Shown here in pieces: positions 39,680 to 49,616 of a DNA stretch of 64,000 bases. A model generated the notes under the pieces. The model was given only the letters and a program-made list of their open reading frames with translations, made no database searches and was not told the origin of the DNA. Location: contig JBAOKB010000097.1 in NCBI GenBank assembly GCA_037044905.1, positions 1 to 64,000 on the forward strand. Reading direction: 5' to 3'. The DNA comes from Hortaea werneckii (lineage: Eukaryota > Ascomycota > Dothideomycetes > Mycosphaerellales > Teratosphaeriaceae). A program made the position numbers and the translations under genes. How positions within the stretch are numbered: position 1 is the first letter of the stretch; the number at the start of each line of letters is the position of its first letter.

Positions 39680-41335
39680 ATGGTCCGCAACATTGTCATG
39701 TTCTCCGGCAGCTCCCACCCTGCCCTGACCGAGACCATCTGCACCCAGCTGGGAATCCCCCCCAGCAACATCCACCTCGCCAAGTTCAGCGTCGGCGAGA
39801 CTCGCGTCGAGGTCGGCGAGAGTGTCCGGGGCAAGGACGTCTTCATCGTCCAGTCCGGCGGCGGCAATGTCAACGACCACCTCATGGAGCTGCTCATCAC
39901 CATCTCCGCCTGCAAGACGGCCAGCGCCAAACGTGTCACCGCTGTCTTGCCCCTCTTCCCTTACAGCCGCCAGTCGGATCTGCCATACAACAAGGTCGGT
40001 GCCCCGCTCGCCCGACAGCCCACCAGCATGGCCGACGGCGTCTCCAAATACACCTTCGAATCCCGACCCGGCACCCCCGCCCCCGGTGGACAGGAAAGTG
40101 CCGGCCTCACTCGCAACGGCAGCCAGCACCTCCACAAACGCCTTAATGGCCTCTCCGTCGGCTCCAACGGCAACTCCGGCAGCCGTCCCTACCAACCCAA
40201 GCGGAAGGACACGCTGGATAGCATCCAGTCGGACGTTTCCGCCCCGTCCACCACGGGCTCCTACTTCGAAGACAACCCGGCCGCAGCGACATCCACCACA
40301 TCCATCCCTACCAGCGCCGCAGGCGCCCACCCATCCTCCACCTCCAACCAACCCCAAATCGACTTCAAACCCCAACGCGGCTACAAGCAATGGGTGGCCC
40401 AAGCCGGCACCCTCGTCGCGGACCTGCTAACCTGCGCCGGCGCCGACCACATCATCACCATGGACCTACACGACCCGCAGTACCAGGGCTTCTTCGACAT
40501 CCCCGTCGACAACCTGTACGGCCGCCACCTGCTGAAGAAGTATATCCAGCACCAGATCATGCCCAAGTACGGGGGTCCCGACGGATGTGTGATCGTCTCC
40601 CCCGATGCGGGCGGCGCGAAGCGCGCGACCAATATTGCCGATGCGTTGGGGATGGATTTTGCTTTGATTCATAAGGTATGTCATAATAAAAAGAAAAGGA
40701 AAAAGAAAAAGAAGGGGGGTGGGAAAAAAAAAAAAGGAGAGTTTGACTTCAATCTGCCTACTCAGCTCTTGCTTTCAAAAATGGGGCGAGGGAGGAAATG
40801 GAGACGCTCAACTTCTACCCGTCCTTTGTATTGAAAAGAAGGAGGGAAACCCCTCACCCCACCCCACCCCTCCCCTCCCCCCAAAAAAAAGAACACAAAA
40901 AAAAGGGACTCCGACTTCTCAATCCAATCCACTAACACCCCTCCCCCCTCCCAGGAACGTCGCCCAACCGCCGTCCACGACCGCCAAAACGCAACCATGC
41001 TCCTCGTCGGCTCCGTCGCCAACCGCACCGCAATCCTCATCGACGACCTCGCCGACACCTCCAACACGATAACCCGCGCCGCCAAACTCCTGAAAAAAGA
41101 AGGCGCCCACACCGTCCTCGCGCTCGTCACGCACGGCGTCTTCTCCGGCGACGCCGTCGAGCGCATCAATGCTTCGTGTCTGGATAAGGTCATCGCGACG
41201 AATAGTGTGCCGCAGGAGGAGCATGTGAGGGAGTGTCCGAAGTTGGAGGTGTTGGAGGTCGGGACCGTGTTTGCGGAGGCGATAAGGAGGGTCCATCATG
41301 GGGAGAGTATTAGTGTGTTGTTTCAGTATGATTGA
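39680..41335 (+). CDS. Ribose-phosphate pyrophosphokinase with large insertion
   Basis: Two exons (39680-40675, 40955-41335) flank a 279-nt purine/pyrimidine-biased intron (GTATGT...CCCAG) and give 458 residues. The enzyme makes PRPP from ribose 5-phosphate and ATP, feeding purine, pyrimidine, histidine and tryptophan synthesis. Motifs: FSGSSHPALTETIC, SVGETRVEVGESVRGKDVFIVQSG, PYSRQSDLPYNKVGAPL; then DLHDPQYQGFFDIPVDNLYG, VIVSPDAGGAKRA and the PRPP-binding loop ILIDDLADTSNTI. Between about residues 115 and 220 sits a disordered insertion rich in Ser, Thr, Pro and Gly that splits the catalytic core. Yeast Prs1 and Prs5 carry comparable non-homologous regions linked to cell-integrity signalling, so this is a Prs1/Prs5-type subunit likely working in a heteromer. 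The exact ortholog cannot be settled here. Confidence 0.9.
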
Positions 41336-41986
41336 GGGTGGATAGATGGCTGGAAAGGGGGGTGGGTGGTGTAGATGTGTTTGATTTCCCTCTTTTTTTT
41401 TTTTGAAAATTTTCTTTTCTCATGTTTTGAGGAGCGGGAGACCGGACGGAGTGATTTGAGCGGAGAGGTTTTTTCTCCCCCCAAGGGAGGGGGGACCGGA
41501 AGGGAAAAAGGTGAAAGGGGGTTGGTGGTTCGAGGGGCGAGAATAGATAGAGATGGAAAGAACGTATGATGTGGAAGAATTGAGATTTTCTGGTTTCGAC
41601 TCCCCTCCCCTTTCTTTGAGAGGTTGGCTACAGTAGTTTCAGGGAGAGAGTCTTTTCTTTTCCTCTTTTTTTCTTTTTTTCTCTTTTTTCTTTTTGCTAA
41701 AGGCTACGGATGTAGAGAAAGCAGGGCGGACGGAAGGGGGGTTTAAAAAAAAAAGTGGGAGCTGTACACCTCTTTTCCCTTTTCCTTTTTCTTGTCATCT
41801 TGAAACCTTACCTAACCCCTCCTTCGCCCTGTCTTCCCCCGCCTCCTTCCTCCTTTTGCTCCCCCATCCTTTACGCTCCGAACAGATGGAAAAGGGAACG
41901 ATAAGGAAGGAAGGTGGCAGGGCGGGGAATGGAAGGGAAGGGTGGAAGGACCTGGCCATCATCATCATCACCATCTTCCTCCTCTT

Positions 41987-42034
41987 CTAACATTTTCGGA
42001 GGAGCTGAAGCTAACATTTTCGGAGGAGCTGAAG
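41987..42034. repeat. Perfect 24-bp tandem duplication
   Basis: Two adjacent identical 24-bp units, each beginning CTAACATTTTCGG and ending GCTGAAG, occupy 41987-42010 and 42011-42034. Identity is complete, so the duplication is recent or under constraint. It lies in the 3' flank of the PRPP synthetase gene. Confidence 0.95.
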
Positions 42035-42475
42035 AAGATGGAATCTAGTACTCATCTCATTTTCTTCTTCCCTGTTCTGAGACGCCTTGTCTTTAGGGTA
42101 GGGTATGGAAGGGGGAAGGGCAGGAGGGAAAAAGAGGGAAGAGAAAGGTAGGATGAAAGGGGAGAAAGAGGAGGGGAAGAGGAAGAAGGAGGAAGAGGAG
42201 AACAAGGAGAAGAAGAGGAGGTGGAGGATAAAGAAGAGCTGGGGGACTTGTTGAATTATTACCATTTGATGCCTGCCTTAACGAGGTAACACTTGGAACA
42301 AATTTCCGGGCTTTCTCTTTCTCTTCTCGTTTTTCCTCGTTCGTTGCTTTTCCTTTGCTTACGCCACTTTTGTCGGAGCTGCATGGAATGCAAAATTGCT
42401 ATACTTCTTCTGCTTTTCTGGCTTGTTCATCATATAAAAAAAAAAAGCCTCATTTTGCTCTAGGGGCTCTTTTCC

Positions 42476-42476
<1 letters not shown>

Positions 42477-42508
<32 letters not shown>
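42477..42508. repeat. Run of 32 cytosines
   Basis: An unbroken C32 tract (G32 on the other strand) is followed by further C-rich sequence through about 42720. It could form G-quadruplex or i-motif structures; its length may also be uncertain in the assembly. Confidence 0.9.
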
Positions 42509-42516
<8 letters not shown>

Positions 42517-42687
42517 TCCAGTAAGGACCCCTTCTGCCCCCAGCACAAGCCCTTCCCCCCCAAAAAAACCCCCCCTTCCCCAATAAACCACCCTTCTCCT
42601 CCCTATACCCCCTTCTTGACCCCATTCTCCTCCCCCCTTCCTCACCCAGCACCTCCCTTACACCCACCCCATCCCATCCCATCCCTA

Positions 42688-43620
42688 TCACCCCTCGCCC
42701 TCGTCCTCACTCCCACCCCGTAAAACCCATCCCCCAAACGCCTCGGGACAGAACATCTCCTCCCTGATCTCCCTCGCGCGGAGTCGACGCTCGGCGGATC
42801 CCAGGTCGAGTTGACGGTACGATTTGATGGCGCGGAAGACGGGACCGTTGAGGTATTGTGTCAGCTGGGCTAGGAGATGGGGTGTAAGAGGAGGAGGAGG
42901 GGGAGGAGGAGGAGGAGGAGGCTGGTGGCGGCGGTAGTGGGGGGATTGGGTTGAGGATGAGGCGGGCTCGGTGGCTTGCTTTGCGGGATCAGCGGCGTGC
43001 TTGGAACTAGTAGTCGCACCAGTAGGTCTAGTGATGGTGGTGGTGGTGGTGGTGGTGGTGGTGGTAGAGGCGCTGATTTCGGGGTCGAGGGTGGTACATG
43101 ATGAGACGATGACAGTCCCCTGCAACCAATTCAGCCGCACTTTCCCGAACGTCGCGACATCCTCCGGGTCGATTTCGAGGAAGAACGGGAGCAGCGGGGC
43201 GATGGTTTGGAAGTCCCCGTCTTCCTCTGCTTGCTCCTCTGTTTCGTCTGTATGCTGTACGCCCTGCTCATCGTGCTCCGCACCAGCCGTGAGACTCTTC
43301 GCTTTGGAGGCGAAGGAGAGGGGAGAGGGCTTTTTGGCGTTGACGCCGGTGGTGGAAGCGGCGGCGGCGGCGGGATAGCGGGCCAACTGAATTGGTGTGC
43401 CGAGGAGGGCGGAGATCGGGGAGGGGACCCAGGGGAGGTTGGTCCAGAGGTGCAGCGGGATGGTGGTTAGAGCGGGTGAGAACTCGAGGAAAGGACTGGA
43501 AATGTTTCGGTCGGGAGAAGAGGAGGAAGAGGAAGATTTTGGCGTGATGCCGCGGATGAGGATTGAAGGCGGGCAGGAGGAGTTCGGAGGAAGGGACGAG
43601 GAGGGGTGTGGGATGGACAT
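42688..43620 (-). CDS. Uncharacterised fungal protein with low-complexity tracts
   Basis: One frame of 310 residues. A Ser/Pro-rich start leads to a more conserved-looking segment at about 43-85: SPFLEFSPALTTIPLHLW then NLPWVPSPISALLGTPIQLARYP. A second block near 145-170 reads PFFLEIDPEDVATFGKVRLNWLQGTVIVS. Simple tracts follow: a Thr run (from a GGT repeat on the plus strand), a Pro run of about eleven residues, then a helical C-terminus (LAQLTQYLNGPVFRAIKSY, REIREEMFCPEAFGGW). The pattern of an 'IPLHLW...PWVPSP' block plus a solvent-exposed 'DP' block recalls unnamed fungal proteins often annotated near MYND-type genes; I cannot name a function. No signal or membrane segment. Its C-terminus abuts the C-rich tract. 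Confidence 0.65.
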   Translation of the reverse strand: MSIPHPSSSLPPNSSCPPSILIRGITPKSSSSSSSPDRNISSPFLEFSPALTTIPLHLWTNLPWVPSPISALLGTPIQLARYPAAAAASTTGVNAKKPSPLSFASKAKSLTAGAEHDEQGVQHTDETEEQAEEDGDFQTIAPLLPFFLEIDPEDVATFGKVRLNWLQGTVIVSSCTTLDPEISASTTTTTTTTTTITRPTGATTSSKHAADPAKQATEPASSSTQSPHYRRHQPPPPPPPPPPPLTPHLLAQLTQYLNGPVFRAIKSYRQLDLGSAERRLRAREIREEMFCPEAFGGWVLRGGSEDEGEG

Positions 43621-46298
43621 TTTTTCTCTTCTCTTGGATTTTCTTTCTCCTCCCTTATCCTGCTTTCGTCGTCCGTGGCCTCCTTGGCCTGTCGATGGTT
43701 CGGTTCTGAAGAGCGTGGCCGGTCTGTTCCCGATTGAGAGGTGACTGCTTGACGCTTTTCTGTTCGTTCGCCACTCGATGCGAGTGAAAGGAAGATTGGC
43801 AAACCCGGCTACAAACGGTCAGGAGGTCGATGACAACGAGCGAGCGCCTACCCAAGGTCTTCTGCGGAGGCAGTAGTGTTGCCTCCGAAACGAAGTTGAT
43901 TGTTTTCTTGCTCAACTGTTTGTCCTGGAGCATTCAGTGAAATGAACTTTTGTTGCAAGTCCAAATCTGCATGTCTCAAAGCCGAGAAAGTTTGTGAAAA
44001 GCAAGTGCGTAGTTCTCAACTGCGGAATGTCCAGTGACGACTACTGCGCCTCAGGCGCAATGAAAGATTGACCTCAATTCACGGGGCTGCGCTGTTCATT
44101 CATTTCAGCCGCGGTAATTCTTTTACTTCGAGGCTTGTTTTGCTCCTAGACTCTGTCCTTGTGGTCTCTAGGCTGAAGCCCAGAGCGACACACGTTCTTC
44201 ATGCTTTTCAAACCTATTTGGACATATCGCACCCGCACGGGATCGAACGAACCGACGGTAGACGCTCGACGAGCCTAACGATGTTGAGTGCTGACCGGAG
44301 ATGAATCACGCAAGACTGTGAGACTCGTGTATGCCGAGGAGCTCGTCCGTCATGCTTGCTTCAACACTTGCTTTAAGTGCTCAACTCGGCTCTTGTTCGT
44401 TCGACCCGAGCGAGTGCGAAAGGGACCTCCTAGCTCGCTGTGAAAGAGGTGTTTGATCGCCCGAGGTGATTACGCTTGAGATGCCACGAGAAACGATGTA
44501 CCTGCTGCCATGACACCTAGGCCCATCAACGTGTTCAGATTCCGGAGGAAACGCCATCTCGCCAATAACAAGCAGACTTGTTGAAATAAATCTTCGACCT
44601 ACCGCAAACCGTCTGGATCTTAAAATCGAGCACGGCGATTTGTGTTGGCAGTAGCGACTCCCAAAATCGAATTGACAGAAACATACCCCTAGCAGTTGAA
44701 GCACAGCGCTCGCAGAAAAGATATGGACTCCGCTCATCTGAGCCGTTGCATACGCCTTACCTTGACCGCGCGCTACACCTCTTTTTTTTTTCTTTTTTTC
44801 TTTTTCTTTTCCCCTGAAGAAATGCTTACTTTCTGTGCTCTCTCCCAAGAACAAAAGATATTTCACTCACGCCATACGAGCCCATCGCAACTCGTCCCAC
44901 AAAACCAAGTGCAGTAATATCAAACCTCGCATGACCACCATAACACAACCAAGCCCGCCCGCCAGCAGAGTCAAGACACAAGCCACAGAGATCAGCACTC
45001 CAGCCTTTCACCGTTCTCAAGGGCAGGGCACGGACAGAGTTCGGCTGAGCTTTTCGGGGGCTTGGTGACCTCACATGATGATCAACATCTGAATCGGTTT
45101 TAGATGAGAAGAAGAGGAGAGTCAGTATCTGAGACCGAACGGCCGGTCCGAGCGCATACAATCTCGATTCGATCTAGATCACGTTTTTGCTGTACCTGTA
45201 GCGCATCGACATTTTTTGCTGCACCTTGGGTATGTACCCAAAGTATGGACGAATCTGGGCTTCCTGGTTGATCGCTCATGCTGGACTTTCCCAGCGACGC
45301 GAAGGCAGGGCTTGAGGAGGCACTTTTGCAACTGCCGGGATCGTCGTGGCTGGCTTACGTGGCTGATGAGAAAGACAAGATCTTGGGGTTTTCTTGTTCG
45401 AAGGACCCCAACCGGTTGGAACCATAGGATGGAGATGAAAGTGGATGCTATTGGGCACGACGAGCCTTCAGAAGAGGGCGCAAGTTGCATAGGGTGTGGT
45501 GGCGGAGTTTACTGTGGCTTTGACATGCATTCGAACGTATTCTGGACTGCGATCCGAGTCCTTCGAAACAGGTTTTCCGGGGGGACTTGGTTATCATGAG
45601 GAAGGCCAACGCATCACTCGGCATGGGTCCTGTGACATTGTAAACGTCATATCATCCGTCTTTCTTCTCGATGCAGCACAGGACATACAGTATGTCCAAC
45701 GATGCTGCGCTGTTCGGCAACCTAGACTCTCTCAGATAATAAAAGCCACGCTGTATGAAGATCAGTGGGGACCGTGAAAACGGTAGATCATTCTACCGAA
45801 GGGCGGCTCGGCCGAGACGTGCGGACGAAAGTCTTGTGTTACCTCGGAGGGTAAAGCAATGTGTAGATCAGCCTTGCATTCCTGTAGGCTGGTTCTTGGA
45901 TTGGGAATTCACGGCTGCCACGGCAAGATATTCTGACCTCCTACAGCCCAGATCAGAGAGAACCTCCCCCAAATCTTGGTACAGCAACGTACGTACATAG
46001 CCTGCCCGCCATCCTCCCGCCCAGCCGGGAGATTATAATTATGGAGGCAACCGGAGGGGAGCATAAAACGCCCAGGGTGAAACACGAGGTCTCTTGGCGA
46101 CAGACAAAGAAGAAGTTTGGCAAGCTTGGCAAAGCCCTAGGACAGCGAGGATGGGGACGTGTGCCTTTCCCCGCGGAGATACAACGCCGAACGAATCACG
46201 GAAGGATTCTAGAATAGGGATCGGGAGATCGCAACTGCTATTCCAACCTGCTTGCTGAAACAGACGGTTTTCATAGTATGAACCGGTGCATGCAATAA

Positions 46299-46450
46299 TG
46301 AATGGTAGTTGGAATGGCGAATATGGTAGTGATTTTATGTACAAGGAGACACACATCACTCTATTGAGTCCATGTAAGAATGAAATTGGAAGTTGGAATT
46401 GCGAATAGGATGGTGATTTTATGTACAAGGAGACACACACATTATATTGA
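46299..46450. repeat. Imperfect tandem duplication, about 82-bp period
   Basis: Two copies (about 46299-46367 and 46381-46450) share GTTGGAAT-GCGAATA, then TGATTTTATGTACAAGGAG followed by ACACACA, and both end in TATTGA. The 3' halves are nearly identical while the spacers and left parts differ by several changes. Confidence 0.85.
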
Positions 46451-46536
46451 TGTATTGCGGAAGTGATTTTGTTTCCTTCCTCTATGCTTTTTTTCCAACG
46501 CCGTGCCCAAAACGACCCACGAGCATAGGGTATCTC

Positions 46537-46571
46537 AGAAGAAGAAGAAGAAGAAGAAGAAGAAGAAGAAA
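46537..46571. repeat. (GAA)n microsatellite, about 11 copies
   Basis: An uninterrupted AAG/GAA trinucleotide tract lies about 100 bases past the stop of the minus-strand transporter gene. It is outside any supported reading frame. Confidence 0.9.
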
Positions 46572-46675
46572 GGTTTCGTCGCTTCATGCCTGTACTGTGA
46601 ATTCCCTCCCCTTGCGCTTTGCCAAAAACAAGTCACTCCGAATGGTGGAAAGCCATTCGCCAACCTCTCCCATTT

Positions 46676-47860
46676 CTATCGCACCCCCTTGGCCTTCTTG
46701 TTATCGAGCTCGATCTTGCTGTACCACGCCGCTCCCGCCAGGGTGATCAGCATACCGACCGCGTTCATCAAGCCGGTCTGCACATTGAACAGGACAATGC
46801 CGAGCGCGATAGTCAGCGCCTGCTTGACATTGCCCGCGACCGTCATCGTAAGCGCGCCGGCCAACTTGTTAGCCTGGAACGAGACCATGTTCAAGCTGAA
46901 GGCGATGACGGCGTTGGCGAGGAGGGCCATGCCGAACGAGCCGGAGAATTGACCCTGTTGGTATGCGAGGTGGAAGTCGCGGACTTCGCCGGTGAGGAAG
47001 GCGTAGAGGACACATTGCACTGCGGCCAGGGGTGACATGCGCAGGAGGACTTCCATGGCGGAGAGGGCGAGCGAGCCAGTCATCAGGCGGTTGGTAGCTA
47101 CGGTTTTGACCGCGGCGAGGATGACTCCCAAGGCTGTGAGTAGGAAGCCGATAAGCGTGCAGTAGTAGTCGCCTGCGGTAGCTAGTCCAACACCGAAGAT
47201 AAGCGGGATCATGGAGAGGTATGTCGGGGTGGAGTAGGTCCGGTTGTAAAGCGTGCGGTAGATGAGGATGGTGACTACGGGGCAAGTGGACCGCATGATC
47301 TGGTGCAGCGGTACGGAAACCATAGCCAGAGATACGTTGGAGATGGCGATGTTCACGGTGAAGAGGACGGAGAAGGCGAGGAGGATGAGGTTCTCGCGCG
47401 TGCTTAGAGCTGTCAACTTGACCATGCCTAGACCCATCAGGCCAAAGCAGCCGATCGAGGTGGCTGATGCGTGTAAAGTGGTGAGAAGCCATGGGAATTT
47501 GGCCTGGGAAACTGTCAGTTTTCATGGTCCTCCTGAAGTAATGTAATAATCATCAGCGCTACTCACCTTCCCAAGCACAGCTTTATTCGATATGGTCAAG
47601 GCGAGATTGAAAAAGAACCATGCTCCCAGAAACAGCAGCTTCTTCTTAGGCGAGACGGTGTGTTCCACAGCCGGAGCGGCATGGCTTTGTGCCTCTACAT
47701 CCCGCTCTTCTTTCCTAAGCAGGCCTTCGCTGCTCTCATTGTCGCTGGTCTCTGCACTGTTGCCCGCCATCGTATGGTCCTTCTCCGACATCTCCAACTC
47801 CTCCGGTCGACCCAGGTAATTTGAGGAACTGCGGTCCGTCTGCTCATCGTTGATCGCCAT
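46676..47860 (-). CDS. Triose-phosphate-translocator family (DMT) transporter
   Basis: Two exons (47860-47567, 47503-46676) flank a 63-nt intron (GTGAGT...CCCAG), phase 0, giving 373 residues. The hydrophilic N-terminus of about 70 residues is acidic and Ser-rich. The TPT fold begins at KKKLLFLGAWFFFNLALTISNKAVLGK, continues after the junction with FPWLLTTLHASATSIGCF, and shows NVSLAMVSVPLHQIMRSTCPV, LSMIPLIFGVGLATAGDY, and GALTMTVAGNVKQALTIALG, all hallmarks of fungal TPT/nucleotide-sugar transporter proteins with about ten membrane helices. Such carriers sit mostly in Golgi or ER membranes and exchange nucleotide sugars or phosphorylated metabolites; the substrate of this one cannot be assigned. 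The C-terminus (KIELDNKKAKGVR) has a dilysine-like basic character but not a strict KKxx end. Confidence 0.9.
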
Positions 47861-49616
47861 GACTGTCTACGAATATGGGATTCCCGATGCTGACGTGAGA
47901 TGCTCAACCGGATAGTAATAGAACAGTGGGAGTTGGGTAGCAAAAACAGCAAACGGTAAGAGCAGCAGCAGTAGCAGCAGCAACAGAAGCAGCTAGTGCA
48001 CCTTTGTCACGTCTCGAGCGCGATGCCGGCAATCGATGAACGATATGACAGCACAGCGAATAATGGCCCGCGGACAGGCTGCACCCATGTCCAGAAATCT
48101 ATGCAGGTGGCTGCGCTAAACAAAGTTTGGGAGCCAAGAGCCGCTGCCGAAAGGGGCAGTTAGTGCACATCTGTGCATATCCTCCGGGGCCGTGAGGTTC
48201 GAACGGCCGGGACGGAGGCTCGGAAGGAGGGCAAAGAAAAAGACAGGAAAGCCTACTCGTTTACCCGGTCAAGCCGAACTGTGTGGCTAGTGGGAGAAAT
48301 TCCGATTGTGCTTGATTGGGCATGGTGGGAAATCCTTCTACAGTGCAAGTACTATGTATGTACTGTACAACACTATGGCAGGCGAGTTATGGACCATCCC
48401 GGGAGTGTTAATGCAGCCGCCTGCATCCGATGGACGCCGGAATGCGGCAGGATCGACGTGGGAGATTTCGAAGGAGCCATCCTGCGAAGGGCTGTGACGG
48501 CGGTACGGGCAGAAGAGGATGCACTATACTGCTACTACTACTACTAACCAACCAGTCAAAGCGAACGAAGCGAAGCGAGCAGAGAGATGTGGCCGTGCTG
48601 TTGAAAGCGTGGTGCTGTGTGTGGCCCAGAGCAGCGCGAGGGTGATTTACTGCTGTCCGATATCCGAGGGCTGACCCTATGATAACATTTCTAGCTCAGG
48701 TACGGCGAACCTACTCCCCCACCTCGCTGAGTCGCCCACGCCTGGCGGTGGCGCAATTCATGACATTGCAGCGACACAGGGTACCGCCACGGCGCTGCCA
48801 CCGTCGCCCAGTGTAATACCCGGGCGAGGTCGAAATTTTCCGTGCGATTGGCGCAGCGGTATTCGCAAGGCGACGAGGCTCAGCCGCACGGCAGACAGAG
48901 ATACATACATCACGATGCAAGGAGTTCCGGTGACTACTGCACCAAGCCGCCATCTGAGATTGGATCAAAGATAGTAAGTAAACTCAAGGCGCTATCACCG
49001 CCGCCGTCGCAGGGCGATTAAACTCTGGGCGAACTGCCTGCCATCTCGGCTTGGCCTCGACGCCGACCACAGACGGTTGTGGCGAATTGCACCAGTAAGA
49101 AGTACCAGCGCAGCGGGTTGGCGAAGCCCAGGGAGCATTAATCGCACCGGCAACACGCTGCCTTGCACCCCGCGGGAACGGGAAGACGTCTAAAAACGGC
49201 GACGGCGACGGCGACACGGGCGCAGGATTGGAGGCTTGGCAAATTGCCGATTAGACGATTGACCTCATTTACTAAGGCTTGTCATCCCAGAGCTTCCTGT
49301 TGTCCATGGCCGCCTTCCCGGAGCGCGAGTAGTACGCTGTTTTCTCAAAAAGACATGCCCGGCCGGCCTCCCCGCTAATAATTGTTGCCCTCGCTTCCTC
49401 GCTTCATTTCGCGGTAAGGGGCTGATATTGCTGGCCCACGTCATATCGCAGCCCGTCCTACTGTCCTGTCCTGTTCTCTGCATGTACGACATCCTTGGGA
49501 AGCGATAACCTCGACTCGTCGCTGGGGATCTCTTGACTGGTTTGCCTCCCTCTGCTACCTCCCATCAACCTTCCCACCCAGTCGCTCGTTTCCCCGCCTG
49601 TAGCAATCTATCCAGC
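47861..49616. other. Divergent promoter region, no gene seen
   Basis: The gap separates the divergent transporter and UDP-glucose dehydrogenase genes. It holds an imperfect AGC/CAG repeat at about 47957-47993 and a short TAC repeat near 48528-48546. Frames of up to 124 codons have no recognisable content. Pyrimidine-rich sequence just before 49617 fits a 5' UTR; an in-frame upstream ATG occurs at 49533. Confidence 0.55.

Larger units (their letters stand above)
41336..42687. other. Convergent 3' regions rich in homopolymers and simple sequence
   Basis: No gene. The stretch alternates between purine-rich and pyrimidine-rich tracts (T runs near 41394-41404 and 41665-41695, GGAGGAAGAA-type sequence near 42120-42230) and holds a 24-bp tandem duplication and a 32-nt C run, listed separately. 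Confidence 0.6.
43621..46675. other. Gene-poor three-kilobase stretch
   Basis: No gene is supported on either strand. The longest frames (161 codons on the minus strand at 44381-44866 and 127 on the plus strand at 45216-45599) have no recognisable content and no coding-like composition. A T-rich tract lies at 44782-44812. The right end holds an imperfect tandem duplication and a GAA microsatellite. It includes the promoter of the minus-strand gene at 43620. Confidence 0.55.

Noticed and set aside
44216..44260. GATCGAAC on the plus strand as a possible tRNA B box on the minus strand
   Set aside because: The flanking bases cannot form a five-pair T stem and no A box or acceptor stem is present.
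48180..48210. GGTTCGAAC near 48190 as a possible tRNA B box
   Set aside because: No pairing T stem and no other tRNA arms around it.
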